64,000 nt of DNA from an uncultured Acidobacteriota bacterium. Its GTDB lineage: Bacteria > Acidobacteriota > JAAYUB01. Position numbers and translations under genes: made by a program. Positions 51,601 through 60,214 of this stretch are shown piece after piece (positions within the stretch are counted from its first letter, which is position 1; each line of letters starts with the position of its first letter). The notes beneath the pieces were generated by a model. That model saw nothing but the letters and a program-made list of their open reading frames with translations. It did not search any database and was not told where the DNA came from. The stretch covers positions 10,484 through 74,483 of the forward strand of contig CALAMB010000485.1 of the NCBI GenBank assembly GCA_937925645.1. Direction: 5' to 3'.

Positions 51601-54600
51601 CATGTCCACGGCCCAGTCATTCCGATGCCAGTCCGAGTAGAGCAGCATCTCGGCCATCGCCTGGATGCGAGGCACGCCGGAGTAGGCCTGCGCATATTGG
51701 CGGGCCAGGTCGCGCGCCTCGCCCTCGAGGCCCGCACGCCACGCGGCGGTGGCCGCATCCTGCAGCCAGCCGGGGTCGTTGTAGTTTAGGCGGGCCAGTT
51801 CCAGGCAGCGATCCTTCATCGCCCGCCAGTCGCCCAGGATTTCCAACGGCCGGAGCGCCTCGGCGCCCAGATCGGTCCGCTGCGGCACCACTTTCAGGCA
51901 CTGGGCGTAGCGCGCCGTCGCCGCCTTGGGATTATCCCGCAACATTTCCAGGCGGGCCAGCACCAGGGGCCAGCGGTAGTCGGAGGGGCTGTCGGTCGCG
52001 GCCTTTCGGAAGTAGCCTTCCAGCCGGGACAGCTGGTCCGCCTGCTGAGCCGCCAGTACGGCCTGCTCGAGGACGCCGCGGTCCTCGGGCGCGAGTTTCA
52101 GGATCTCATAGTACTCGTCCACCGCCTGAACGCGATCCCCGGCGTCCCAGGCCGCGGCGGCGACGCGGTTTCGCAGATCCACCGCCCGCGCCTTGCGCAC
52201 GGCGGGATCGGGAACGAGGGACTGGAGCCGGCCCAGCGTCTGCCGGATCTCCGGAATGGCGACGACCGGCTGGCCGGCCGCCGACAGGGCGGCCCAGCGG
52301 AGTTCCATCACCGCCAGGTCGTCCGGCTCCGCCCGGAGCCAATCGGCGGCCACCGCCGCGGCTTCCAGCGGCTTCCGGTCATCGGCCAGAACGCGGATGA
52401 GCCGCTCGGTGAACTCCCGCCGGTAGGGCGCCACGGCCCGCGGCAGCACGCCCCGAAGGATGCCCGCAGCCTGGTTGCGCCGATCCAGACTCACATAGGC
52501 GTCCACCGACCGCCGGATGACGCCCAGGTTGACGGGATGCTCGCGCACCAGCTCGGCCAGCGCACGGTCCGCTTCCTGGCCGCGTCCGTCATCCACCAGT
52601 TGCTGGATCCAGGCGAAACTGGCGCTCAGCCGGTCCGCGCCGGGTGGCGCCAATCGCACCAGCAGCCGGTAACCGCGCATCCGGTCGTCGGCGGACAGCA
52701 GATCGGACAACTGGCCGAGTGCCTCGCGGATGGTGTCGGCTCCGGCGGATTCCGCCACCAGCGAGGCGGCCCATTCCGGCAGCGGAAACTTGTCGGACAG
52801 ATTCCATTCCTGCAGAAAATTGCGCAGGTTGTTCAGAAACTCCACCGGCTTGGGCCCGCTGCGCAGCCGGTCGGTCACCGCCTGGGTGAAGAGGCGACGG
52901 TTCTCCTCGCGCTGGAGGAGCTGGTTGAGGCGGGCCCGGGCCTCCCAGTGCCGCTCGCCCCACGTCAGCGCCAGCTTGAGGTACTCGATCATGGCGGCGC
53001 CGGTCTGCCCGTCCTCCTCCAGCAGCACGCCCATTTCGAAGGGGAAAAGGTTCGGGTCGTCCTTCCGCTGGCGGATCTCCCGGATGACTGAACGCGCCTC
53101 GTCGAACAGGTAGTAATCCCAGAATACGGTGGCTACGTTCAACCACTGGTCGGGGTCGTCCGGGTACAGCGTCAGTACCTGGCGCCAGCGGCGCGCGCCG
53201 CCGGCCACATCGCCGCCCAGGGCCAGGCAGTCGCCGGCCTCGACAAGCATCTCGCCCTGTCGGCCGGTGCGCCGGCCCAGGTCCGCCAGCAGGTCCGCCG
53301 CCTGTGCATAACGGGCGGGATCCTGCACGCCGCCCGAGCGGAGCAACTCCGCGGCGCGGCGGGCGATGGTGTCGTCGCCCGGATAGAGCTCCACCAGACG
53401 CTGGTACAGCGGCGTGGCCGTCTCGAACCGGCACCGCCAGATGTTGGCCTCCGCCCCCAGGTAGATCCAGAGCGGATCGTCACCGGACGGCTCGGTGGCC
53501 AGTGCGCCGTCCAACAGGTTCCGGACGGTCAGGTCCTGGAAGTAGCGGTCACGCGCTTCGGTGGACAGCATGAAATAGGTGGCCACAAGCTGCCGGTAGC
53601 GGCCCGCGTCCACGAAGTTGGCCAGCCGCATGGCTTCCGACTGGAAGCGGCGATTGAGCGGAAAACGCTCCAGAGCGGCCGTCGCCACCTCGAGAGCGTA
53701 GCGCCGGTAGGGCTTTTCCCCCATCAGCCCGGATGCCTGGGGCAACACCGAGCTGAAATACGATTCCAGGCTGGAGCCGGCGAACGTCTGCACCAGCCGG
53801 GCGGTTAACTGCTGGAACTCCTGGGTCCGCTTGGCACGGAGGTAAAACCGGGCCAACCGGTTGAACCAGCCGGGACCCTCAAACTGCTCCGTGGCCCGGC
53901 GGTACAGCGCTTCCTGCTCCGCCGGCAGCTTGCCCGACTCGAGGAGTGCCGCCAGCTTCTCGTACAATTGCTCGTCCTGCGGGTGCGCGTCGATGAGCCG
54001 GCGGTACACCGCCACCGCGTCCAGCAGGCGCCGGCGGCTCGTCAGAAAATTCGTCAGGGCGTCCAGCGCCTGCCACCGGTTCCGCCGGGGCGCGCCATCG
54101 CCCACCGTCCAGTACTCCAGCGAGCTCGCGCCGAGCGGCGCGACGGGCTGGGACTGGCCTTCCACCGCCACGGCCTGGCGGTAGCAGCGCTCGACGGTGG
54201 CCGCCGCCGTGTCGCCGCCCTCCGCGGCGGTCTCGGCCGCCTGCAGCCACAGTCCGCGCCGCAGGTCGGGATCGCGCGCCTCCTGCGCCAGCCCCTCCAG
54301 CAGAGACAGGGCGCCCGCCCGGTCCCCGGTCCGAAGATAGAGCGGCGCCAGGCCGGCCCGGTAACGGACGTAGTCGTCCGGCGCCAGGCCCGGCTTGAGC
54401 TCAGCCACCACCGCTTCAGCTCGCCGGGCCAGGAAGTAGGGCTCGCCGGCCCGCTCCAGCTCCTGCAACTCGCTCCCCGGATCCACGCCGTTAAGCAGGA
54501 TGGAAAGCACGCCGTTGAGGAAACCCGGATTGGCATCGGCGTTCACCAGAGTGGCCAGGCCGCCCAGAGACTGGGCCGTGTACCCGTCCACGCCGCTTTC

Positions 54601-55791
54601 GGGTGCGACCAGCATGCGGTATGCCGCCTGGAGCGCTTCCTCGCGGACCAGTGCCAGGGGCACGCCGGACACGCGCACCGGCTGGCCGGCCGGGGATACC
54701 AGATAGAAGCTGTGGAAGTACCGAAGCGCCTCGGCGTCGTCCCGGCAGCGGTGGGCCAGGATGCCCATCACCGCGAGCTCTTCGCACCGCCAGGCCTCTG
54801 CCGGGGCGGCGGCGCCCAGACGGGCGTTCCGGACCAGCCGGTAGTCGCGCAGGATCGAGGCGGCGCCGCTCAGGTTGTCGCGGAACATCTGGGAGTGGTA
54901 CAGCCGGTAAACCGCGCCGGCGTCCAGCGGATCGCGCCGCAGCCGCGCCTCGGCCTCGCGGAGCATGTCGGGCCACAGCTTGGCCTTCTCCATCGCCCGG
55001 AACAGATGCCGGGCGGCTTCGCTTTCCATCAGCGGGTGGAATTCCTTCTCGAACAGGGCGCGGACGCCCGCCGCCTCGCCGCGCGCCGCCAGCGCCCGCG
55101 CCTGGAACGCCGTCACCGCGTCGCGGTTGTCGGGAAACGCCTGCCGGTACTCGCCCAGAGCCGCGGCCAGCGTGTCCCAGCGCGAATCATCAAGGAGAGC
55201 TTCCAGCCACGATTGGAAGACGGCCGCGTGCTCCGCGTGCTCCGCGAACGCGGCGATGTGCCGGCGGTGCAACGCATCCTGTTCCGCCGGCTTCAGCCCG
55301 GCCGGGACCGCCAGACTCATGATCCGGTTCCACACCTCGGCGAGGCCGAGCGGCGCCTTTTTCCCTCCGACCAGGAGAGCGGTGGAGCGCTCCAGCAGCT
55401 CCAGTTCCTGGCGGGCCATGGCGTGCCGCCGGTAGAACGCCGCCAGACAGGTCACGCCTTCGGCCGAAGGACCGGTTCGCTCGTTCCAATGCCGCCAGGC
55501 GGCCTCGGCCTCCTCCAGCCGGCCGGTCTGCTCCAGCAGTCGGGCCCGCACGGGCAGGCGCCAGTTCTCGTCGCCCGTCGCCAGCAGTTCCAGGGCGCGC
55601 GCCGGCGGGATGGGCACGAGGACGTTCTGGCCGTCGAGGGCGCGCCGCTCGTAGAGCGCGTCCAACTCCGGTGAACCTCGCTCCAGGTACTCTGGCTGGA
55701 TCAGGCGCAGGCACTTCCAGGTGCCGGTGTCCGACGCCAGAAACGCCAATCCGGCGGCCAGCAGGACGGTGCAGAGCGCGATCTTCTTCAT
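48634..55791 (-). CDS. Giant exported alpha-helical (TPR-type) repeat protein, 2385 residues
   Basis: The largest gene of the window. An N-terminal signal/anchor (KKIALCTVLLAAGLAFLAS) precedes a chain that is almost entirely amphipathic helix pairs with TPR character. Examples are ARLLEQTGRLEEAEAAWRHW, VYRRLIDAHPQDEQLYEKLA, ATPLYQRLVELYPGDDTIAR and VDEYYEILKLAPEDRGVLEQ. No enzymatic motif, no second membrane segment and no C-terminal anchor are visible. Composition and codon use match the neighbours, and no frameshift interrupts the 7.2 kb. Its start overlaps the VIT-VWA gene by 4 nt (ATGA). Likely a periplasmic or envelope scaffold. The identity of its partners is unknown; operon context suggests the VIT-VWA and propeller proteins. 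Confidence 0.82.
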   Translation of the reverse strand: MKKIALCTVLLAAGLAFLASDTGTWKCLRLIQPEYLERGSPELDALYERRALDGQNVLVPIPPARALELLATGDENWRLPVRARLLEQTGRLEEAEAAWRHWNERTGPSAEGVTCLAAFYRRHAMARQELELLERSTALLVGGKKAPLGLAEVWNRIMSLAVPAGLKPAEQDALHRRHIAAFAEHAEHAAVFQSWLEALLDDSRWDTLAAALGEYRQAFPDNRDAVTAFQARALAARGEAAGVRALFEKEFHPLMESEAARHLFRAMEKAKLWPDMLREAEARLRRDPLDAGAVYRLYHSQMFRDNLSGAASILRDYRLVRNARLGAAAPAEAWRCEELAVMGILAHRCRDDAEALRYFHSFYLVSPAGQPVRVSGVPLALVREEALQAAYRMLVAPESGVDGYTAQSLGGLATLVNADANPGFLNGVLSILLNGVDPGSELQELERAGEPYFLARRAEAVVAELKPGLAPDDYVRYRAGLAPLYLRTGDRAGALSLLEGLAQEARDPDLRRGLWLQAAETAAEGGDTAAATVERCYRQAVAVEGQSQPVAPLGASSLEYWTVGDGAPRRNRWQALDALTNFLTSRRRLLDAVAVYRRLIDAHPQDEQLYEKLAALLESGKLPAEQEALYRRATEQFEGPGWFNRLARFYLRAKRTQEFQQLTARLVQTFAGSSLESYFSSVLPQASGLMGEKPYRRYALEVATAALERFPLNRRFQSEAMRLANFVDAGRYRQLVATYFMLSTEARDRYFQDLTVRNLLDGALATEPSGDDPLWIYLGAEANIWRCRFETATPLYQRLVELYPGDDTIARRAAELLRSGGVQDPARYAQAADLLADLGRRTGRQGEMLVEAGDCLALGGDVAGGARRWRQVLTLYPDDPDQWLNVATVFWDYYLFDEARSVIREIRQRKDDPNLFPFEMGVLLEEDGQTGAAMIEYLKLALTWGERHWEARARLNQLLQREENRRLFTQAVTDRLRSGPKPVEFLNNLRNFLQEWNLSDKFPLPEWAASLVAESAGADTIREALGQLSDLLSADDRMRGYRLLVRLAPPGADRLSASFAWIQQLVDDGRGQEADRALAELVREHPVNLGVIRRSVDAYVSLDRRNQAAGILRGVLPRAVAPYRREFTERLIRVLADDRKPLEAAAVAADWLRAEPDDLAVMELRWAALSAAGQPVVAIPEIRQTLGRLQSLVPDPAVRKARAVDLRNRVAAAAWDAGDRVQAVDEYYEILKLAPEDRGVLEQAVLAAQQADQLSRLEGYFRKAATDSPSDYRWPLVLARLEMLRDNPKAATARYAQCLKVVPQRTDLGAEALRPLEILGDWRAMKDRCLELARLNYNDPGWLQDAATAAWRAGLEGEARDLARQYAQAYSGVPRIQAMAEMLLYSDWHRNDWAVDMILKFLQTAKPDEALAWDLDSNNLMTIAANSSRMPQLTERLLAIVDGAVRQNEIERAAAWLSLAGAGLKEPLPAETRQAVVRQFQTRLGGYLNGPLKNRALEALIRPAEQGVITELLGPLYQGKVRSDKGSYIPWRIREYLYARGMWAELSALNDLLLSRIDPGDWDHRRLRAEQAWLEMLQAKTPTELERLRRIYQDPEHEPGVEEAWRYFELLFRQGGLAELGAGFGGVQWHKGTFVEFLAAKQDYALAAKSLQTVFADQSPVWRDAHTALLAGCPGSELAADKPFSRVLRLVPVRDLLESVAEDDTALMPPHWYRYAARYGDWLLASGKTEPGAAWAVADLERNNHRRVEYEVLFERMLARGRVAEARQCLQWLTALDERPLKDAWNRLRLAAAGKDAGAVTTAYGRLLDLLAADDGAGFLASDGLELVGIGRRFAVLVRFRDVWPKVMIRQHALEEYGPFGDTLMGLLFALPPAERWAVIEGCVRGHQRPVEALKYFLTRNFAVVDADGRLAALAAELASEESVLGREARLAALARKWGAAGPPIQTGDNPSVQRATLCGDETLSQTVGQLTPADWRRWWTWLNSQKPAGGPPPAEAFQTWIESQPAGTTSWSELSDRFLRAFGWNVRAAELTRELVLSAIRDRYPTAEEAFQLAVLDAERGDAAGMAARFREALNRAEDRLDMARRITAFLVEHDRFDQVEPFLAVFEGLGRGSPATDGYRLRMQFAADYRQVTLARLLAYLDRPDVPLERKTETIETVIRYGLKDRSWAAELAGGVPVTPPATGWSEVRRLLALRLHALQFGAPAAFPAAEADLADHPDARLLVRWLAERAESAGNTALLAKYLPMLFRTRSESEPVLPLLQKAVPSGLERTAITLINQEALNYEHLMARDNPSSGNDVGSGLAEFLSRESRGPGDLVVIENMLDRLNLRGALENVWLRALAWRYDAAMRQGLADRLFVLLEDKARQRRVWDARFQLDHQLSN

Positions 55792-58157
55792 GGCAGGATC
55801 CTCACTTGGTAATCCTTCCGATACACGTTGTGGGCCTGGTCCTCCGCCACCAGGGACAGCGTCCGCGTCCCCGGCGCCAGCCCGGCGGGCAAGGCCAATA
55901 TGCCCGTGCAACACCGGTCGGCGGCGCTCCAGACCAGGCGCGCCCGGCCGCCGCCATCGATCGCGGCGGTCAGGTGGCGAGTGTCAGGCGGGGCGTCCAC
56001 CTCCAGCCGCAGCCGGTCGCCGCCCGAGGCCGTCTCCACCGCGTTGCGCCAGCGCACCGCCGGCGCCTGGCTGTCGATCACGAAGCTCTTCTCCTCGCGG
56101 TACAGCCGGCCGCCGCCGTCGCGCAGGATGATCAGACAGCGGTGAGTGCCGTCGGCCACCTCGGCCGGCACGAAGAAGCGCGTCTGCCACACGCCCAGCG
56201 GCTCGATCCACCGCATGGGCAGCGTCTCGCCCCACGGGAGCCGGACCGTTGCCGCCACCACCGACGGGTCGGCCGCCACCCGCAGCACGGGATCCTTCGG
56301 CTGGATGACCCGCGGCCGGAGCAGCGACCGGGGCGCGGCCAGGAACGACGTGTACGGTGTCACGAACTTGTACTTGCGCGACAGCTCGATGATCTCGCGG
56401 ATGCTGGCGGCGTCCTCCCCTTCCCGGTTGATCCGGTCCAGCAGATGGTCCACGCGGGCCCGGGCCCAGACGCGCGGCAGCAGGTTGTGTTCCAGATTGC
56501 GTTCAGGCAGGACGGCCGTGACCGCCTGCTCGTAGGCGGCGCCGTCCGGAGCGGCGCCGCGCAGGCGCAGGGTGACGTCCGGGGCCGGCTTGTAGCGTCC
56601 CACCCACGTCCCGCTCGCGGCCGCGAAAATGCTCACCGGGTGGGCCGGGTAAACCCGGTTCAGCACGCCGGCGCCTCCTTCGAGGCTCAGTCCGCCGAAC
56701 GGCTCGCGCCCGAAGCGGCCCACCTGCACCTGCAGGTCCGTGGCGACGTCCTCACGGCTGCCCAAGGCAAGGGTTTGTCCGCCGGTCCAGCCGGCCAGGA
56801 TTTCCAGCAGCAAACGGTTGGCGTCATCACCCGTGGCCACCCCGTGGACCTTGACCCCGCGGCCCTGCAGGAGCGGCTTGACCTTGTCCAGCACGGCGGC
56901 GTTCTTGACGTGGCCGGTCGTGGGCATCCAGTCGCCGATGAGCACGAGGTGCCGGTCCGGCGGCCGCCCCTGCGCCGCCTGGGCCGCGGCGGTCTGCAGG
57001 GCGGGCACCGGGTCGGTGCCGCCGGCCAGATGGCCGCCGAGAAACGCCTCCAGCGCCCGCCCGACGTTGTCCGCCGTGGCGGCGACCGGCTTGGGGAAGA
57101 CCGGCCGGGCCTTTTCGCCGAACAGCACCAGGTTGAACTCATCCGTCGGCTGGAGCGCCCCCAGGTACGCGCGCAACGTCTCGTGCGCCTGCTGGAGCTT
57201 GCCCCACCACATGGACAGCGACGTATCCAGCACCAGAATCACCGTGACCGGCCGCCGGCCCGCGGCGGGCGAGGCCGGGAAGAGGTGATCCAGCAGGAAG
57301 TAGCCGTCGTCCAACGCCTCTCCGGCCGGCCGATCTTCGGCCGTCACGGGCCGCCCCGCCAGCAGCTCCGACTCCCGTCCCCGCCAGGTCAGCCAGACCG
57401 ACGAAGGTTGGGCGGTGTCCACCGTCCACCGAAAGCCGAAATCCTCTGTCAGCGCGACATCGCGGCCCTGCCAGGCGCCCTCGATTCGGGTGGCCTCCGG
57501 TTGACGCCATGGCAACGGGTAGGCGGCGGCGGAGAGCGTGAAATCCCGAATGGCCCGTCCGTCGGCCACCGCGAGCTCCACGCTCAGGGAGCGGACTTTC
57601 TGGGCGGGGAATATCCGGCTCTTGAGCGGCAGGACCATCTCCACCCGCCCGTCCTGCACCGCCAGGCGCTGCTGGTACTCCAGTTCCACCCGCTTGAATC
57701 CGCGGGGTGGGATGGGCGCCACCTTGACGGTGAAGAAGTCGGCAGGGATTTCCGAATCATCCCCTTCGCCGCCCATCTGAAGGAGGCCCGGATCGATGGC
57801 CTGGGCGGCCAGGTCGCGATAGATCTCGGCGGCCTGGCGCTTCTCCAGGATCACGCCGGGGATGCGGGTGACGCCGTCCCAGATGGCAAAATCGCTCAGC
57901 GACGCTCCCGACGGAAAAGAGAACAGGTAGGTGCCCTCCAGGATCCGATGGTCGTGGCTGGCGTAATACTGGGTCATCCGGACGCGCATCAGGCCCTGGT
58001 CCACCTGGATGCGGACCTGCATTTCCTCCAGACTGAGAATCGCCGGGTCCGGCTGCGACTTGACGGATGAAGGGATCAGCACTCCCGCGTCGGCCAGGGG
58101 CCAGACTCCCAGCAGGACGGTCCAGATCAGCAGCCAGCGGATACGGGCTCTGTTCAT
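55788..58157 (-). CDS. VIT and von Willebrand factor A domain exported protein
   Basis: 789 residues. Signal peptide (LLIWTVLLGVWPLADA). A VIT domain from about residue 30 to 165 (MTQYYASHDHRILEGTYLFS, ASLSDFAIWDG, ILEKRQAAEIYRDL) precedes a VWA domain at about 295-480. The MIDAS metal motif is intact: DTSLSM near residue 309, with a later TDEFNLVLFGEKA and IGDWMPTTGH. The C terminus is beta-rich (Ig-like) and has no sorting signal or membrane helix. The same VIT-VWA pairing occurs in inter-alpha-trypsin inhibitor heavy chains and many bacterial surface proteins. Second gene of the operon, ATGA overlaps on both sides. Confidence 0.88.
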   Translation of the reverse strand: MNRARIRWLLIWTVLLGVWPLADAGVLIPSSVKSQPDPAILSLEEMQVRIQVDQGLMRVRMTQYYASHDHRILEGTYLFSFPSGASLSDFAIWDGVTRIPGVILEKRQAAEIYRDLAAQAIDPGLLQMGGEGDDSEIPADFFTVKVAPIPPRGFKRVELEYQQRLAVQDGRVEMVLPLKSRIFPAQKVRSLSVELAVADGRAIRDFTLSAAAYPLPWRQPEATRIEGAWQGRDVALTEDFGFRWTVDTAQPSSVWLTWRGRESELLAGRPVTAEDRPAGEALDDGYFLLDHLFPASPAAGRRPVTVILVLDTSLSMWWGKLQQAHETLRAYLGALQPTDEFNLVLFGEKARPVFPKPVAATADNVGRALEAFLGGHLAGGTDPVPALQTAAAQAAQGRPPDRHLVLIGDWMPTTGHVKNAAVLDKVKPLLQGRGVKVHGVATGDDANRLLLEILAGWTGGQTLALGSREDVATDLQVQVGRFGREPFGGLSLEGGAGVLNRVYPAHPVSIFAAASGTWVGRYKPAPDVTLRLRGAAPDGAAYEQAVTAVLPERNLEHNLLPRVWARARVDHLLDRINREGEDAASIREIIELSRKYKFVTPYTSFLAAPRSLLRPRVIQPKDPVLRVAADPSVVAATVRLPWGETLPMRWIEPLGVWQTRFFVPAEVADGTHRCLIILRDGGGRLYREEKSFVIDSQAPAVRWRNAVETASGGDRLRLEVDAPPDTRHLTAAIDGGGRARLVWSAADRCCTGILALPAGLAPGTRTLSLVAEDQAHNVYRKDYQVRILP

Positions 58158-60073
58158 GACGCTTGCTCCGGTTTCAAGAATTCGGCGGTCAGGGGTACAC
58201 GCAACACCCCGTTGTCGGTGGCAACATACAGCGTGGCGCCGTCCGCCAGGACGGCCTGCACGCTCCGCGACGGCAGCGGCAGATTCAGGCGTGCGGCCCG
58301 CAGGCGGGCCGGGTCGAGTCGCCACAGCCCCTCTTCCAGCGTGCCGGCCAGGATCCACGAGCCGACGGCGCACAGCGCGTTGGGATTGACGTTGAGCTGT
58401 CGGCCGGCGTCGCGAAACTCCCGCCAGGTGCCGTCCGGCGCCAGCAACTGGATCCCGCCGCCGTACGTGCCCACCACGACGCCCTGGGCGCAGGGCAGCA
58501 AGGCGGTGATCCAGTTGACCCGCAGCGGCGAATTGTCGGCCTGGTGGACGGTCGCCACGCGCTCGCCCACCATGATGGCCAGGCCGCCCAACGTGCCCAC
58601 GTAGAGGCGGTCCTCCCGCTGGGCGGCGCAATACACCTTGTTCGACGGCAGGCCGTGCAGGGCGTAGTACAGCTCTTCCGACCCGCCGCGCAACCGCGAC
58701 AGCCCCTGGCCGTGACACACCCAGGTGCCGCCGCCGGACGGAATCACCTGGTTGACGTAGGCCGATCGAAGCGGACTTTCCGCCCCGCCCGACGGCCGGG
58801 CTCCTTCGGCGTTCACCGTCCACAGCCCCTGCGCGGTGCCCGCCCAGAGACGCATGCCGTCCCAGGCCAGGTGGTTGATGGTGTTCAGCGCCGGCGTCTC
58901 CACGCCGTTGCGCCGCAGGCCCGCCCCGTCCCGCGCTTCGATCCCGCCGTCGAAGTAGCCCAGCCAGACCGATCCGCCGCCGGCGGCCAGGGCCATGACT
59001 GATGGGCCGGCGAGCTCACCCGCCGGCAGCTCCACCAGCCGGCAACCCGTCGTGCCCGGCGCCCAGCGGAAGATGCCGCGGTCCGTGAGCAGGTCGATCC
59101 CCGACGGACCTTCGACGGCGCCGCGGACCAGCCCGGGCGCGCCGACGGGCGTGAAGCGTCGACGGCCGGCGCTCCAGTCGGACCATGCGGCGGCGTAGAC
59201 CTGATCCTCGATGCAGGCGCAGACCACCTGTCCCGCCCGGAGGCCGGCGAATGACACGGGCCGGCCGGGGAAGAGCATCTCGATGAAATCGCCAGCCGGC
59301 GACAGCACCACCAGCCCGGCATCGGTGGCCGCCAGCAGCGAGGCGTCGGGAAGCGCCTCGAGCCCGGCGACCGATTGCAGCGGCGGCAACGCTCCACCCG
59401 GTCGGACCAGCCGCCCGCCGTCCAGACGGTAGAGCCCGTGGCGGAACGTCCCGAGCACCGGCCCCCGGCGACTCATGGCCGCCGCTGCCAGGCCGTCACT
59501 CCGCAAGCCGGGCAGCGCCACGGCCCGGAACCGTCCCGACTCGAGCTCCAGCAACTGGCCGCGGCGGGTGGTGCACAGCAGCCGGCCCGGCTGCCCGGGC
59601 GCGAGCGCGGTCACCCAGTCCGCCGACAGGACCGGCAGGTTGAACCGTTCCACCGTCCGGCCGTCCCAGCGGGCCAATCCGCCGCCGAGGCCGAGGTACA
59701 GCCGGCCGCCCAGCTCCGCCATGGCGGTGACCCGCCCCACCGGCAGACCGTCGAGGACGCCCACGGACTGCCACCCGGCGTCGCCGCCGCGACTGGCGAG
59801 CAGACCCCGATCGCCGCCGTAGACCAGCCGGCCGCCGAAGCGGGCGCCGGCCCGCCACGAGCGGCCGTCGGTCCACAGCTCGTAGCCGGCGCCGGGGGGC
59901 GTCGCTGCAGCCGCGGCCCACGGCGACGAATACCACGCTTCGCGGGCGGACTCCTCCGCCAGCTCGAGACGTCGCTGGAAGACAAGGTACAACGTGAAGC
60001 AGGCGACCAGGACCGTCACCGCCAGCGCGATCAGCGGACCCCGAAACGGGTGGCGGGCAGGAGTTGTTTCCAT
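58154..60073 (-). CDS. Membrane-anchored beta-propeller protein (two-component-regulator-like blades)
   Basis: 639 residues. A signal anchor at about residues 13-33 (LIALAVTVLVACFTLYLVF) places the rest in the periplasm. The remainder repeats four-stranded blades with patterns such as VTAMAELGGRLYLGLGGGLA, LWAGTAQGLWTVNA, LYVGTLGGLAIMV and LYVATDNGVLRVP, as in Reg_prop sensor propellers. No kinase or DNA-binding domain is attached. First gene of the six-gene operon, with ATG 60073 lying only 12 nt beyond a TATAAT, so the message would have almost no leader and no ribosome-binding site. A sensing or scaffold role is inference. Confidence 0.82.
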   Translation of the reverse strand: METTPARHPFRGPLIALAVTVLVACFTLYLVFQRRLELAEESAREAWYSSPWAAAAATPPGAGYELWTDGRSWRAGARFGGRLVYGGDRGLLASRGGDAGWQSVGVLDGLPVGRVTAMAELGGRLYLGLGGGLARWDGRTVERFNLPVLSADWVTALAPGQPGRLLCTTRRGQLLELESGRFRAVALPGLRSDGLAAAAMSRRGPVLGTFRHGLYRLDGGRLVRPGGALPPLQSVAGLEALPDASLLAATDAGLVVLSPAGDFIEMLFPGRPVSFAGLRAGQVVCACIEDQVYAAAWSDWSAGRRRFTPVGAPGLVRGAVEGPSGIDLLTDRGIFRWAPGTTGCRLVELPAGELAGPSVMALAAGGGSVWLGYFDGGIEARDGAGLRRNGVETPALNTINHLAWDGMRLWAGTAQGLWTVNAEGARPSGGAESPLRSAYVNQVIPSGGGTWVCHGQGLSRLRGGSEELYYALHGLPSNKVYCAAQREDRLYVGTLGGLAIMVGERVATVHQADNSPLRVNWITALLPCAQGVVVGTYGGGIQLLAPDGTWREFRDAGRQLNVNPNALCAVGSWILAGTLEEGLWRLDPARLRAARLNLPLPSRSVQAVLADGATLYVATDNGVLRVPLTAEFLKPEQAS

Positions 60074-60085
60074 AAGGCTACTGCC

Positions 60086-60113
60086 ATTATAGGGCACCCC
60101 CTCCGCAGTTGCA
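60086..60113 (-). promoter_or_regulatory. Promoter of the six-gene envelope operon, near-leaderless
   Basis: On the minus strand TTGCAA (60113-60108), 16-nt spacer, TATAAT (60091-60086). The predicted start near 60079 is about 6 nt from the ATG at 60073. Identical boxes and spacing occur at 26694-26721. Confidence 0.65.
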
Positions 60114-60130
60114 ACGCCGCCGCCTTCGTC

Positions 60131-60159
60131 TTGGACCAATCGGCCGGTTCTGATATAAT
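60131..60159 (+). promoter_or_regulatory. Probable promoter of smpB
   Basis: TTGGAC (60131-60136), 17-nt spacer, perfect TATAAT (60154-60159), about 55 nt before the ATG at 60215. It is back-to-back with the minus-strand operon promoter, the two elements being 17 nt apart. Confidence 0.55.
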
Positions 60160-60214
60160 TCGGTTTCTTTACCGGCCCGGCGACTGCCGCCGGACGGGGG
60201 GAGCACCGGGTCAC

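Noticed and set aside
49954-51789. Plus-strand open frame of about 611 codons opposite the giant repeat gene
   Set aside because: Antisense shadow; the minus-strand frame is continuous for 7.2 kb with repeat structure.
55671-58070. Long plus-strand open frame (about 799 codons) opposite the VIT-VWA gene
   Set aside because: Low-complexity Arg/Pro/Gly translation, no motif; mirror of the minus-strand coding sequence.
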